A stretch of 64,000 nucleotides of DNA from Thermococcus sp. M39 (GCF_012027325.1 NZ_SNUG01000001.1:310001-374000), one strand, 5' to 3'. Positions 17,255-26,323 are shown, counted from the stretch's first letter. Numbers and translations are program-made. Notes: generated by a model not told the origin, from the letters alone.

Positions 17255-18087
17255 ACACACTCTTTCGCTTTCTTTAAATCTTCTTCGCTTAAACGCCAGC
17301 CCATGGCACCGAAGTTCTCCCTTAGATGTTCCTTATTGCTGGCCTTTGGGATTGCAATTACGTTTTCGTGCCAAATTAAATAGTTCAGTGCAACTTGAGC
17401 AGCCGTTTTGTTGTATTTCTCTCCTATCTTGGCTAAGCATTGGTTATATGCTAACCTTCCCTTCTCCAAAGGCGTATGTGCTATCAGAGCTATTTTTTCT
17501 TTTCTCATGTATTCGAGAAGTCCTGTCTTTTCAACCCACCTATCCATTAGTGAGTACTTCACTTCATTTGCCACTATCTCGTACTTTCTCATAGCGTCTT
17601 GACTTCTCTTTAAGAGCTCTAAATCAAAGTTGCTGACACCAATGTAGCGTATAAACCCTTCATCAACCAAATCCTCCAATGCCCAAAGTGTTTTTTTAAT
17701 TCTCTCAAAATCCCCAATTGGCCAATGAAGTAAATAGAGGTCAATATAGGTTCCAAGTCTTTTTACGCTGTTCTGAGCAGCTTTCTTTGCTTTTTCATAG
17801 CCAAAATTGGTGGGCCAAACTTTACTGATTATGAAAATGCCTTCCCTCTCATATTCCTTAATGGCCTCTCCAACTATTTCTTCGCTGTGTCCAGCACCAT
17901 AGAATTCGGCAGTGTCAATTAGGTTAATGCCCAAATCCAGACCGTAGCGTAAAACTTCGGTGCTCTCTCTATCTCTCGAATAATCTGCTCTCTCTTTTCC
18001 ACCTATTCCCCACGTACCTATTCCTATTGCTGTAACTCTGTCGTCTCCGATTTTCTTTAAATCATTAAATAGAATAACTCTCTTCAC
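17251..18087 (-). CDS. Aldo/keto reductase
   Basis: NAD(P)H-dependent oxidoreductase of the aldo/keto reductase TIM-barrel family, 278 residues. The catalytic tetrad is visible: Asp and Tyr in [20 protein letters not shown], Lys in FIISKVWP, and His in [27 protein letters not shown] near the end fits the cofactor-phosphate loop. The substrate is unknown. AGGTGA (18093-18098) sits 5 nt before GTG 18087 (MKRVILFND), so this start is preferred to GTG 18096. It is convergent with the tRNA-binding gene and separated by a C/D sRNA from the divergent RNA ligase. Confidence 0.88.
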   Translation of the reverse strand: MKRVILFNDLKKIGDDRVTAIGIGTWGIGGKERADYSRDRESTEVLRYGLDLGINLIDTAEFYGAGHSEEIVGEAIKEYEREGIFIISKVWPTNFGYEKAKKAAQNSVKRLGTYIDLYLLHWPIGDFERIKKTLWALEDLVDEGFIRYIGVSNFDLELLKRSQDAMRKYEIVANEVKYSLMDRWVEKTGLLEYMRKEKIALIAHTPLEKGRLAYNQCLAKIGEKYNKTAAQVALNYLIWHENVIAIPKASNKEHLRENFGAMGWRLSEEDLKKAKECV

Positions 18088-18146
18088 ACCATTCACCTGA
18101 AATTAATTTTTGCATCAAAATTTATTAATCCAATGCTAAAGGTTCT

Positions 18147-18206
18147 ATTGAATGATGAATACGGGGCCACCTGAGTTATGATGAAATTTCCCCCAATGCT
18201 GATATT
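18147..18206 (+). ncRNA. C/D box guide sRNA
   Basis: Archaeal C/D sRNAs direct 2'-O-methylation of rRNA or tRNA with L7Ae, Nop5 and fibrillarin. All four boxes are present at correct spacing: C box ATGATGA (18152-18158), D' CTGA (18171-18174), C' ATGATGA (18178-18184) and D CTGA (18199-18202). The guides are ATACGGGGCCAC (18159-18170) and AATTTCCCCCAATG (18185-18198). A TATA-like TTTATTAA at 18121-18128 would start transcription at about 18149. By the D+5 rule the first guide would methylate the C within a GUGGC target. The target RNAs were not located. Confidence 0.87.
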
Positions 18207-18248
18207 CCAAAAATCTATATACTCCCATATCCCTAACTTTATTGTGGG

Positions 18249-19397
18249 ATGGAAATGGTAAGCTCGTACTTCAAACATATTCTCCTCAAGCTTGGACTTG
18301 ATGAAGAGAGAATAGAGACGCTCGAAATGAAAGGTGGCATAATTGAGGATGAATTTGAGGGTTTACGATATCTTAGGTTTAAAGACTCAGCCAAAGGTCT
18401 AAGAAGAGGAACGGTTGTCTTTAACGAATCTGACATTGTTCTTGGATTTCCCCACATAAAGAGAGTTGTTCATTTAAAGAATGGTATAAGACGAATTTTC
18501 AAAAACAAGCCGTTTTATGTAGAGGAGAAAGTTGACGGCTACAACGTTAGAGTTGCTAAGGTTGGGGAGAAGATTTTGGCTTTAACGAGAGGTGGCTTCA
18601 TTTGTCCCTTCACTACTGAAAGGATTGAGGACTTTATAAACGAACAATTCTTTAGGGATTATCCTAATTTAGTTCTCTGCGGTGAGATGGCGGGTCCAGA
18701 GAGCCCATATTTAGTTGAAGGACCTCCCTACGTTAGAGAAGACATTCGGTTTTTCCTCTTCGATATCCAGGAGAAGAGAACTGGAAGAAGTTTACCAGTT
18801 GAGGAAAGGTTGAAGCTGGCTGAAGAATATGGCATTCAGAGCGTTGAAGTCTTTGGTCTCTATAGCTATGAAAAGATTGATGAGCTTTATGAGCTGATTG
18901 AGAGGCTCAGCAAAGAAGGGCGGGAAGGGATAGTGATGAAAAGCCCTGACATGAGAAAAATCGTGAAGTATGTAACGCCCTATGCAAATGTCAACGACAT
19001 AGGAATTGGCTCGAGAATTTTCTTTGATCTACCTCACGGCTACTTCATGCAGCGTATAAAGAGGCTAGCGTTTTATATCGCTGAGAAGCGCGTGAGGGGA
19101 GAGGATTTTGAGAAGTATGCAAAAGCCCTTGGAAAAGCCCTTCTCCAGCCCTTTGTGGAGTCAATATGGGATGTTGCTGCGGGAGAGATGATTGCTGAGA
19201 TATTTACAGTTAGAGTAAAGAGGATTGAGACTGCATACAAGATGGTATCGCACTTTGAGAGGATGGGGCTTAACATTCACATTGATGACATTGAAGAGCT
19301 TGGCAACGGCTACTGGAAGATTACATTTAAGAGAGTTTATGACGATGCGACAAAAGATATTAGGGAGCTTTGGAATGGGCATGCTTTTGTTGACTAA
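18249..19397 (+). CDS. ATP-dependent RNA ligase (Pab1020/Rnl3 family)
   Basis: Nucleotidyltransferase that adenylates and joins or circularises RNA 5'-phosphate and 3'-OH ends. The 382-residue protein has motif I EEKVDGYN (Lys94 is the adenylated residue), RGGFICPFTTERIEDF downstream, motif IIIa-like FFLFDIQE and motif IV-like GREGIVMKSPDMRKIVKY, then the C-terminal helical dimerisation domain of this archaeal family. Either ATG 18249 or 18255 could be used; the CTATATA box at 18213-18219 favours a nearly leaderless message. It is convergent with the PIN partner gene, the familiar pair in Thermococcales. Confidence 0.93.
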   Translation: MEMVSSYFKHILLKLGLDEERIETLEMKGGIIEDEFEGLRYLRFKDSAKGLRRGTVVFNESDIVLGFPHIKRVVHLKNGIRRIFKNKPFYVEEKVDGYNVRVAKVGEKILALTRGGFICPFTTERIEDFINEQFFRDYPNLVLCGEMAGPESPYLVEGPPYVREDIRFFLFDIQEKRTGRSLPVEERLKLAEEYGIQSVEVFGLYSYEKIDELYELIERLSKEGREGIVMKSPDMRKIVKYVTPYANVNDIGIGSRIFFDLPHGYFMQRIKRLAFYIAEKRVRGEDFEKYAKALGKALLQPFVESIWDVAAGEMIAEIFTVRVKRIETAYKMVSHFERMGLNIHIDDIEELGNGYWKITFKRVYDDATKDIRELWNGHAFVD

Positions 19398-19431
19398 TAG
19401 TGAGGGGATAAGGAAAAAATTTCTGATCTTC

Positions 19432-20025
19432 TTAACTTCTCCCAACCTTCTCCACAAGCTCATCCAATACTTCTTTGAACTTAGCGGCATCCACCCACTT
19501 AATCCCCATCTTCTCAGCCCACGTTAAAATCCCAACATCGGCTGAAACTATTATTGCATCGAGCTCTTTAGCTAGTAAAATCAGCTCAAAATCCTCTTTG
19601 CTGTCAACTATTCCCTCTCTTAGAGCCTTCCTGTAGTTTCTACGGAGCTTTTGGATAATCTTATCTACATTATCTGTATCGAGAACACTCTCCCTAACAG
19701 CTTTCTCCGCAACTCTCAACCCTTTATCAATCCTCCTCCGTATATCTTCAATCAGCTCATAAACAACAAAAGCTGGGATTTTAATATCGTGAACGTTTGG
19801 GGGCTTTTTTATTATGTAAAGCTCAACATCGGGGGAAACCTCGCTCTCATCAACGAAGTGCATAATCTCTCTATAAATTCCGGGGGACATATAAAATTCC
19901 ACCTTACCAAACAGCTTTTCAGCATATTCCAAAAACTTCTTCATGGCTTCAGTTGGTGTTTTGCCGAATTTTGCCCTCACGTCTGGATTGACAAAGATAC
20001 TCGTATCAAGGACAAAGCGAATCAT
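19432..20025 (-). CDS. RNA ligase partner protein, PIN domain
   Basis: A 197-residue PIN-fold protein of the family that accompanies Pab1020-type RNA ligase, probably an endoribonuclease. Acidic residues expected in a PIN active site are seen in FVLDTSIFVNPD (Asp near residue 6), DSKEDFELILLAKELDA and IVSADVGILTWAEKMG. It faces the ligase gene tail to tail, 34 nt apart, so the two are not in one operon here. ATG 20025 (MIRFVLD) is preferred to GTG 20034. Its role, perhaps making ends for the ligase, is inferred. Confidence 0.85.
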   Translation of the reverse strand: MIRFVLDTSIFVNPDVRAKFGKTPTEAMKKFLEYAEKLFGKVEFYMSPGIYREIMHFVDESEVSPDVELYIIKKPPNVHDIKIPAFVVYELIEDIRRRIDKGLRVAEKAVRESVLDTDNVDKIIQKLRRNYRKALREGIVDSKEDFELILLAKELDAIIVSADVGILTWAEKMGIKWVDAAKFKEVLDELVEKVGRS

Positions 20026-20078
20026 TGCAACCACAAGTTTATTTAGTCCTTTTTGGTTTAAAATCCTTAGGTGATAAA

Positions 20079-21287
20079 ATGAAAGTTGGAGTTGTCTTTG
20101 GGGTTAGCGAAATCGCAGATCCAAAAAAGTTTGAGAAAAAAGCGTCGCAGTTTTTAACAAAGCTTTCTGAGGAGTTTGAAGTTGTTGGTGGGGCATTTAT
20201 TTCGACAAAAAAAGAGTTCAAAGACCTTAAGGAGGAAATAGACTTCAATAAGGTTGATGCAATTGTGTTATACCCATTAACTGGTGGAACTGAGAATCCA
20301 CTAAAGGAGTTTGCAATCTACAGAAAGCCAGTAATTCTCTTTGGTGATTCTTTTAACAACTCAATAGCAGCTGCCGTAGAGATTAGGGAGTATCTCAGGG
20401 ACAGGCTTATACCTTCAACACTAGTTACAAGCTATGAAGAGCTTAAAGCTGCTCTCCTTGGCTATGAGGACATGAAGGAAATACTTGATAAGTTCCTAAA
20501 CTTGAGACTCGGTTTAATTGGCAGAATTTCCCCATGGCTCATCAACGAGAAGTTTGAGCTGCCTTATGTCCATATAAGCTTGAAGAAGTTCTATGAGTAT
20601 TACGAAGCCACAACAGAAGCTGAAGGGTGGAAAGCTGTTGAGAATATTGTTGCAAAAGCGAGAGAAATTAAAGAGCCTAACAGAGAAGACCTTGTAAAGG
20701 CTGGCAGAATTTATGTTGCACTGAAAAGAATTATCGAAGATTACAAGCTTGATGGATTTACAATAGGCTGCTTTGATCTAATTGGGAAGATTAAGGCAAC
20801 ACCATGCTTAGCCCTAGCAATGTTCAATGCCGAAGGAATACCAGCAGCTTGCGAAGGAGAGCTCAATTCTCTACTTGGCATGACAATAGTGAGGAAATTC
20901 TTCAATAAACCGGCTTTCATGGGCAATATAGCTGATTATGGTGAGGATTATATAATTCTGGCCCACTGCACCGCTCCCTTAATTGCGGGCTATATCCTAA
21001 GGTCTCACTTTGAGAGCGGTATGGGGGTTGGCGTCGAGGTTGATCTTCCCAGGAAAAAAGCGTCTCTCCTCAAGATAAGGGGAAGAAAAGCTGTTGTGGC
21101 TAGTGTTACGGTAGCTGAAAGGGAGAGGAGCGAGCAGAGATGCAGAACCCAGCTTAAGCTCAAGATTGAGGATGCAAAAGACTTTATTGATGGCACATTA
21201 GGAAATCATCATCTTTTAGTTTACGTGGACAGTGAGGAGCTGGCAGACCTACTAAGTGAGCTTGGCTTTGAAGTCATGCTCTACTGA
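20079..21287 (+). CDS. Fucose/arabinose isomerase-like protein (COG2407)
   Basis: A 402-residue protein with the two-part fold of the L-fucose/L-arabinose isomerase family: an N-terminal Rossmann-like segment (MKVGVVFGVSEIADPKKFEKKA) and a C-terminal part with DGFTIGCFDLIGKIKATPCLALAMFNAEGIPAACEGELNSLL. The Glu, Asp and Cys-rich region could bind a metal, but substrate and even isomerase activity are unknown in Thermococcales. TTAGGTGATAAA precedes ATG 20079. It lies just upstream of the broken TIM-barrel gene that also resembles a sugar isomerase. Confidence 0.72.
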   Translation: MKVGVVFGVSEIADPKKFEKKASQFLTKLSEEFEVVGGAFISTKKEFKDLKEEIDFNKVDAIVLYPLTGGTENPLKEFAIYRKPVILFGDSFNNSIAAAVEIREYLRDRLIPSTLVTSYEELKAALLGYEDMKEILDKFLNLRLGLIGRISPWLINEKFELPYVHISLKKFYEYYEATTEAEGWKAVENIVAKAREIKEPNREDLVKAGRIYVALKRIIEDYKLDGFTIGCFDLIGKIKATPCLALAMFNAEGIPAACEGELNSLLGMTIVRKFFNKPAFMGNIADYGEDYIILAHCTAPLIAGYILRSHFESGMGVGVEVDLPRKKASLLKIRGRKAVVASVTVAERERSEQRCRTQLKLKIEDAKDFIDGTLGNHHLLVYVDSEELADLLSELGFEVMLY

Positions 21288-21389
21288 TCATTTTCATTTT
21301 TAACCTCTGCTAGACACTATGTGAAGCATAAGCCTTATAAATTCCTAAGTTTTAGTATATTTTGGTAATTAAAAACTTGGGTGGATTTT

Positions 21390-22178
21390 ATGATACTTTT
21401 CGACTGGGGAACGTACAATGCGATTTCAAATCTTTTTAAGGCAGCGACACTTGGAATGAGACTTACGGAAATTCCTCCTGCTGCTTTCAATAGAAAGGAA
21501 GAAGATTACTTTAGAGATTATGCGTATATTGCTAAAGAAGCTTTTACTACGATAACTGCACATGCTCCTTCATATGGTTTGATTAATCGATTACCAAAAA
21601 TGCAAGAGAAAGTTGTCTCCTCTTTAAAGCACGACATTCAAATGGCCTCTTTGGCACAAGCAGAGGTCTTCAACATCTACATTGGAAGAAAGGTCTACAA
21701 CGATGAGAGATCTTGAGACAGTTGCTGATATCATTAAGGAGATTTTAACAGCCACTCCAGAAAAAATGTACATTACGCTGGAAACAACATACACTCCATG
21801 TCTTTGTATATTAGAACAAATGCTTATGAGAGTGGTAAATTTGAAAAAGCTAATAAGGGAGTTGACAAAAACTTCTGGATGAAAGTGCTTTCAGAAACTC
21901 TGAAGCTGTCTCATGGATTCCTATCACTTCGATTCAGCCAGATAATCGGCTTTTACGTTGGAAATACCTTTGTAAAGAAAAGAGTGCCTCTATACAAGGG
22001 CTATCCAGATATAGATCCGCTGGCAGAGGCGTTAGCTGAGTTCATGGTAAAGGAAGTTAAGGGAAAAGAGCTGCCCCTAAGAATGCATTTAGTATATACT
22101 GGACCTTCAGACACTAAATATGAGGACACCATAATGCTTTACTCTGAGGTTATGATTAGGGCTTCAAGATATTTATGA
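21390..22178 (+). pseudogene. Xylose-isomerase-like TIM-barrel protein broken by two small deletions
   Basis: Three reading frames cover one protein of about 263 residues. Frame A runs from ATG 21390 (MILFDWGTYNAISNLF) to ...GRKVYNDERS-stop at 21716; the next segment RDLETVADIIKEILTATPEKMYITLETTYTP is in the +1 frame; the rest, TNAYESGKFEKANKGVDK...MIRASRYL, is back in frame A. Adding one GA in the GAGAGA tract at about 21706-21711 and one G at CCATG(G)TC near 21796 would restore a single frame, reading NDERDLETV and TTYTPWSLY. It belongs to the AP endonuclease 2/sugar isomerase-epimerase fold. This is either a recent pseudogene or two sequencing errors. Confidence 0.78.
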
Positions 22179-22187
22179 GGTGGTAGT

Positions 22188-22328
22188 ATGGATGAGAGGA
22201 CGAAAAAAGTCGTGATTTGGATGATAGCTAAACTCGTTGATTTTGTGATAATAACTGCAGCTGTCGTTTTGGGGATAATAATTGCAGCAGGCTTTATTGC
22301 AAAGCATATGATAGCTGCAATTCCATGA
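22188..22328 (+). CDS. Small membrane protein (46 aa)
   Basis: A 46-residue reading frame, MDERTKKVVIWMIAKLVD then a single hydrophobic helix (FVIITAAVVLGIIIAAGFIA) and a short tail. GAGGTGG lies 8 nt before ATG 22188. The positively charged N-terminus suggests an N-in orientation. It sits directly upstream of, and probably in one operon with, the pilin-like gene, suggesting a partner or accessory factor. The function is unknown. Confidence 0.65.
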   Translation: MDERTKKVVIWMIAKLVDFVIITAAVVLGIIIAAGFIAKHMIAAIP

Positions 22329-22341
22329 TGGGGGTGGGAAC

Positions 22342-22518
22342 ATGAGGGGGCAAGCGGCTATTGAGTATCTGTTTATGATTCTTGTTGCCCTGCTATTAGT
22401 TTCTCTAGTGTTGAAGTACACTAAAAGCATTGCAGAAAACACCGGAAAAACCATTGAGAATGCAACAAGATTGCTTATCAGGGAGATTCAGAAATCATAC
22501 TCCGAAATAGGAAAATAG
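22342..22518 (+). CDS. Class III signal peptide (type IV pilin-like) protein
   Basis: A 58-residue protein opening MRGQAAIEYLFMILVALLLV, the archaeal class III signal peptide with the (R/K)GQ-x-x-IEYL motif. A FlaK/EppA-type prepilin peptidase would cleave before the Gln, leaving the hydrophobic helix for assembly into a pilus-like fibre or membrane complex. The remaining 30 residues are charged and helical. GGGGGTGG precedes ATG 22342. Its small size suggests a minor pilin. No assembly ATPase or peptidase gene is in the window. Confidence 0.83.
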   Translation: MRGQAAIEYLFMILVALLLVSLVLKYTKSIAENTGKTIENATRLLIREIQKSYSEIGK

Positions 22519-22528
22519 AGAAAAGGCA

Positions 22529-24820
22529 TCAAGACTTCCTGGCATATAAGTTAATTCCAATAAGGGAAAGCACTACCAGAGCTATTGGAACTGGATGAAG
22601 GGTTGCTCCGATGAGTCCCAATGCACCCAGCACAATTCTTATCTCTTTTCTTATTGGCTTCTTGTAGTAGCCTGTGATTGCTATTGCTAAGAGGTACATG
22701 ATGAGGATTGTTGCTATGAAGTAGTAGAGCACTCTAAGTACAACTTCGGGAGTCCACTGCTGGACTGTGATGAGGAACATTTCTGGATGGGTGAAGTATA
22801 TGTACGGTCCTACATAACCAGCTAGAGCATACTTAACGGAATTAGTTGCTGTCTTCCAGAAATCACCGCCAGCCAATGCTGAACCTGCATATGCTGCCAG
22901 AGCGACGGGCGGTGTTAAATCAGCGAGGATTCCAAAGTAGAACACGAAGAAGTGAGCTGCTAAGAGGGCAATTGGTGTTGCATAACCTGGAACTGATGCC
23001 GCATAGATTGGATTGTCTGCTACAGCGTTAAAGACTGCTGGGGCCGCAACTAATGATGTAATGACATAGTTTGCTGTTGTTGGCACACCCATACCGAGAA
23101 TAAGGCTGAATATCATTGCCATCATTAAGAGTAGCAGTAGGTTTCCTCCTGCTAGGTCAACAAGCTTGTATCCGAGAGATGTAACCAATCCAGTCATTGT
23201 GAGGACACCTTGAATCAAACCAGCACTTGCTGCTGCAAGCATAACTGTTGTGCTTGTTTTACCAGCGCTTATCATTGATTCGTAAGTTGCTGAATACATT
23301 GCTTTACCGCCTTCTGTCTTGGATTTGTATCCGACTATAAGGGAGAATATTATTCCAAAGACACCGCTCATCAAAAGGATTTCCTCTTTTCTCATGTAAA
23401 GGAACTTGCCGAGAGCTATTAGGAATATGAACAGCATGCTGATGTAGAGCTTCTCATTGAACTGCACTTTGTCAGTCGTAAATGCCATAATTATGAGGAT
23501 TAGGCCAAGCAACAGCAGTACTATTCCTACGGGTTTAGCGAATTCTCTCCCTGTAAACATCAAAAGAGTTGTGATGACTACTGTTGCTACATAAAGCTGT
23601 TCGTGTCCGGGGATTTCGTCCTTTGAAATCCACGCGACCCAGATTGCGATGCCCAATGAAGAAACTGCAGCAATATGTGGTGCAATGCCCCATACCAATG
23701 CTACTGTAATTACAACAATTGGTAATAGTATGTACAGCTTCCTTAGGAAGTATCTGACGGGCTTGAACTGATCTCTTGGCATTCCCTTCAAACCTAAGCG
23801 CTTTGTCTCAAGATCTATGAAAAGGTAAACTCCTGAATAGTAAATCAATGCTGGCAATACTGCCGCAATAATCAGCTTGTTATATGGGACGCCTAAAAAC
23901 TGAGCCATAATGAATGCTGCTGCACCCATAACTGGAGGCATCAGTTGACCTCCTGTTGAGGCTACAGGCTCAACAGCACCGGCTATTTCTGGAGGATAAC
24001 CAGCTTTTTTCATCAGCGGAATTGTGAATGTTCCCGTTGTTAAAACATTGGCAACTGAGCTTCCGCTGACTGTTCCCATTAAACCACTTGAAATTACTGC
24101 TGACTTTGCTGGACCACCGGGTCTAGGCCCAAAGATAGATATCATGAACTCTGTGATGTAGTCGCTCACTCCAATTTTTAGCAAGAATGCACCGAAGAAC
24201 ACGAATGCAAAGACGTAAATCGTCATGACATAGAAAGGAATGCCGAAGATACCTTGATCAAGATAAAGATATTGGGCTATTCGAGTCCAATTGAATCCGG
24301 CATCTTTAATTCCATAAAGCAAGAATACTGTAACTATTGCTGGCAGAATCCATCCGATCGCTCTTCTTGTAGCCTCTAATACCAGAATTATAGCTAAGAA
24401 ACCGAATATAACGTCAGTCTGATTGACATCATAGTAAACCATGTAAGTGGGCCATCGCCAGAACTTATATAAGGCCGCTGCTAGTCCAAGTATTATTAGG
24501 ATATAGTCTATGAGTTGCACTTTTTGGAGGTATTTGTCCTTTTTGATTATTGGATATCTGAGGAATGCTATAACAAATATCATTCCAAGAATAAATGCCA
24601 TTATCTGCTGATCTTGGAAGTCAAGTTTAAGAGCTTCTATTCTAATGCCCAGCTTATCAAACAGAGAATACACCGAAAAAGTAAAGTTGAATATAAATAG
24701 GATTTCAAAGATACCAATGAGTATTGCTGCTGCTTTTACGATGTTTTCTAGTTTTGGAGGTAAAGTTCTGGTTTTTTCAAGCACGATTTTCTTCTCAATC
24801 TTTTCAAGCTCTTCACCCAT
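22529..24820 (-). CDS. TRAP transporter fused permease (DctQM, TAXI type)
   Basis: A 763-residue membrane protein joining the small (DctQ-like, about four helices) and large (DctM-like, about twelve helices) subunits of a tripartite ATP-independent periplasmic transporter. Hallmarks are SSGLMGTVSGSSVANVLTTGTFTIPLMKKAGY, VASTGGQLMPPVMGAAAFIMA and LILGMGVPTTANYVITSLVAAPA. It would use a sodium gradient to import an organic acid bound by the TAXI lipoprotein. GGAGGTG lies within the end of the DUF1850 gene, 6 nt before ATG 24820. All three genes are in one operon. Confidence 0.95.
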   Translation of the reverse strand: MGEELEKIEKKIVLEKTRTLPPKLENIVKAAAILIGIFEILFIFNFTFSVYSLFDKLGIRIEALKLDFQDQQIMAFILGMIFVIAFLRYPIIKKDKYLQKVQLIDYILIILGLAAALYKFWRWPTYMVYYDVNQTDVIFGFLAIILVLEATRRAIGWILPAIVTVFLLYGIKDAGFNWTRIAQYLYLDQGIFGIPFYVMTIYVFAFVFFGAFLLKIGVSDYITEFMISIFGPRPGGPAKSAVISSGLMGTVSGSSVANVLTTGTFTIPLMKKAGYPPEIAGAVEPVASTGGQLMPPVMGAAAFIMAQFLGVPYNKLIIAAVLPALIYYSGVYLFIDLETKRLGLKGMPRDQFKPVRYFLRKLYILLPIVVITVALVWGIAPHIAAVSSLGIAIWVAWISKDEIPGHEQLYVATVVITTLLMFTGREFAKPVGIVLLLLGLILIIMAFTTDKVQFNEKLYISMLFIFLIALGKFLYMRKEEILLMSGVFGIIFSLIVGYKSKTEGGKAMYSATYESMISAGKTSTTVMLAAASAGLIQGVLTMTGLVTSLGYKLVDLAGGNLLLLLMMAMIFSLILGMGVPTTANYVITSLVAAPAVFNAVADNPIYAASVPGYATPIALLAAHFFVFYFGILADLTPPVALAAYAGSALAGGDFWKTATNSVKYALAGYVGPYIYFTHPEMFLITVQQWTPEVVLRVLYYFIATILIMYLLAIAITGYYKKPIRKEIRIVLGALGLIGATLHPVPIALVVLSLIGINLYARKS

Positions 24821-24822
24821 AC

Positions 24823-25278
24823 TTAACACCTCCTGACTATTATCAATAAAATGGGGGCTTTCCTAACTTCAATCTTCATGATGCCTTCTTCATTGGGCTG
24901 GATAAACACGATTTTTCCATCAATCTTCACAGTAACATTGTTAATGGGAATAAACCAGTATTCCCACGATTTTCCAAGAAATGTGTTCAAGTTCTTCACA
25001 TAGAAACTACCAGCTCGATAATCGAAATTTGTGGGCTGTCCTGCCAGAAATTCTTGCCATTTTTCTTGGAGGACGTATATGCCGTCTTTTGAAACTCGAT
25101 ATACATCTATAACCTTTGTTAATGAAACACTGTGAATGTAATCGATCTCTAAGGTAGAATTTGAGCCAAGAGGGTAGTAACATATCTTATCGTTAAATTC
25201 TATCCTAATCACGGAAGCTGGGAAAAATAGAATGAAAAATAACAAGAAAAAAAGAAACAGTTTCTTCAAAAATTTCAC
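24823..25278 (-). CDS. DUF1850 membrane-anchored protein of the TRAP-TAXI operon
   Basis: A 151-residue protein with an N-terminal hydrophobic helix (FLFFLLFFILFFPASVIRI) and a small beta-rich outer domain containing EIDYIHSVSLTKVIDVYRV, the signature segment of DUF1850. This family occurs almost only beside TAXI-type TRAP genes and probably helps assembly or substrate capture. The start is uncertain: GTG 25278 adds three residues, whereas TTG 25269 has the standard 5-nt spacing from GGGGTGA. It lies 4 nt after the TAXI stop and 2 nt before the permease. Confidence 0.85.
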   Translation of the reverse strand: MKFLKKLFLFFLLFFILFFPASVIRIEFNDKICYYPLGSNSTLEIDYIHSVSLTKVIDVYRVSKDGIYVLQEKWQEFLAGQPTNFDYRAGSFYVKNLNTFLGKSWEYWFIPINNVTVKIDGKIVFIQPNEEGIMKIEVRKAPILLIIVRRC

Positions 25279-25282
25279 CCCT

Positions 25283-26323
25283 TCATTCCTTGGGCTTTAA
25301 CTCATCTGGAACAGTTATACCGTGCTCTTCATAGTACTTGATTGCTCCTGGGTGGAGTGGAACCATGAGACCCTCGAATGCGTGGTTCATGTCAATCTGC
25401 TTTGCGACTTGGTGAGCCTTGGCTAATTCATCAATGTTCTCGTAAAGAATCTTGGTGATCTCGTAAACAACTTCATCTGGTAGGTCCTTGTGAACAACGA
25501 GGGTTGCCTTAACTGCTATTGTTTGTGTGTCTTCGGTCATTCCATTGTATGTACCAGCTGGAATTATCACCTTGACATAGAATGGATATCCCTGATCGTG
25601 AAGCTTCTTGATAACATCATCCGGAATTGGTATTAATCTAACTGGGACTTTGACTGCAATTTGATCAATAGCTGGGGCTGGATAGGCAATGACAGTGAAC
25701 TCGGCATCAACTTGACCAAGAACTAAGCTCTGTGCTGCTTCTTCAAAGGTCTGGTAAACTGGCTCAATCTTGTCCCAGACCCCAGCAGCTTTGAGGACTC
25801 TCTCGGCGGTGGCAGCAACACCGCTACCAGCGGCACCAACGACAACCTTCTTACCAGCTAAGTCTTGGAGGGTCTTTATGTCGCTGTCTGCTCTAACGAC
25901 TATTTGGACTGGCTCTGGGTATAGCGTTCCAATACCCCTGAGAACCTTAATTGGGTTGCCCTCAAACTGGTATTTTCCTTCCCAAGCGTACCAAGTAACG
26001 TCATTCTGAGCTATGGCCACCTGAGCTTCTCCTTTTCCTATGGCCTTACAGTTGGCAACACTTGCACCGCTTGTAACGGCCTTAGCGGCAATTAAATTAC
26101 TCTTCTTGTTTATGACTTTTGCAAGCATTGAACCAATGGCAAAATAGACGCTACCAGGACCAGAGCCGGTATAGATGGTGATCTCATACTTTCCTTCGTC
26201 GTTCTTTGTTACAATCGGGGCCTGTGTTTCTGTGCCTGTTGTGGCTTCTTTTTGTGTACATCCGGCAGCAACTAAAGCCAACACTAAAACAAAAACTACA
26301 CCTAAAGCTTTCCACTTCCTCAT
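25283..26323 (-). CDS. TAXI-family TRAP transporter solute-binding lipoprotein
   Basis: A 346-residue extracellular receptor. The lipobox LVAAGC ends at about residue 22, followed by a Thr-rich linker and the TAXI-domain motif YTGSGPGSVYFAIGSMLAKVINKKS, then VTSGASVANCKAIGKGEAQVAIAQNDV and LKAAGVW. The natural ligand of most TAXI proteins, glutamate or other carboxylates, is not known. GAGGTGG before ATG 26323 selects this start. The leader has a small GGGG...CCCC hairpin (26348-26361). The promoter region holds a TTTACA-N4-AGTAAA element resembling the operator before the aminomutase gene. Confidence 0.93.
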   Translation of the reverse strand: MRKWKALGVVFVLVLALVAAGCTQKEATTGTETQAPIVTKNDEGKYEITIYTGSGPGSVYFAIGSMLAKVINKKSNLIAAKAVTSGASVANCKAIGKGEAQVAIAQNDVTWYAWEGKYQFEGNPIKVLRGIGTLYPEPVQIVVRADSDIKTLQDLAGKKVVVGAAGSGVAATAERVLKAAGVWDKIEPVYQTFEEAAQSLVLGQVDAEFTVIAYPAPAIDQIAVKVPVRLIPIPDDVIKKLHDQGYPFYVKVIIPAGTYNGMTEDTQTIAVKATLVVHKDLPDEVVYEITKILYENIDELAKAHQVAKQIDMNHAFEGLMVPLHPGAIKYYEEHGITVPDELKPKE

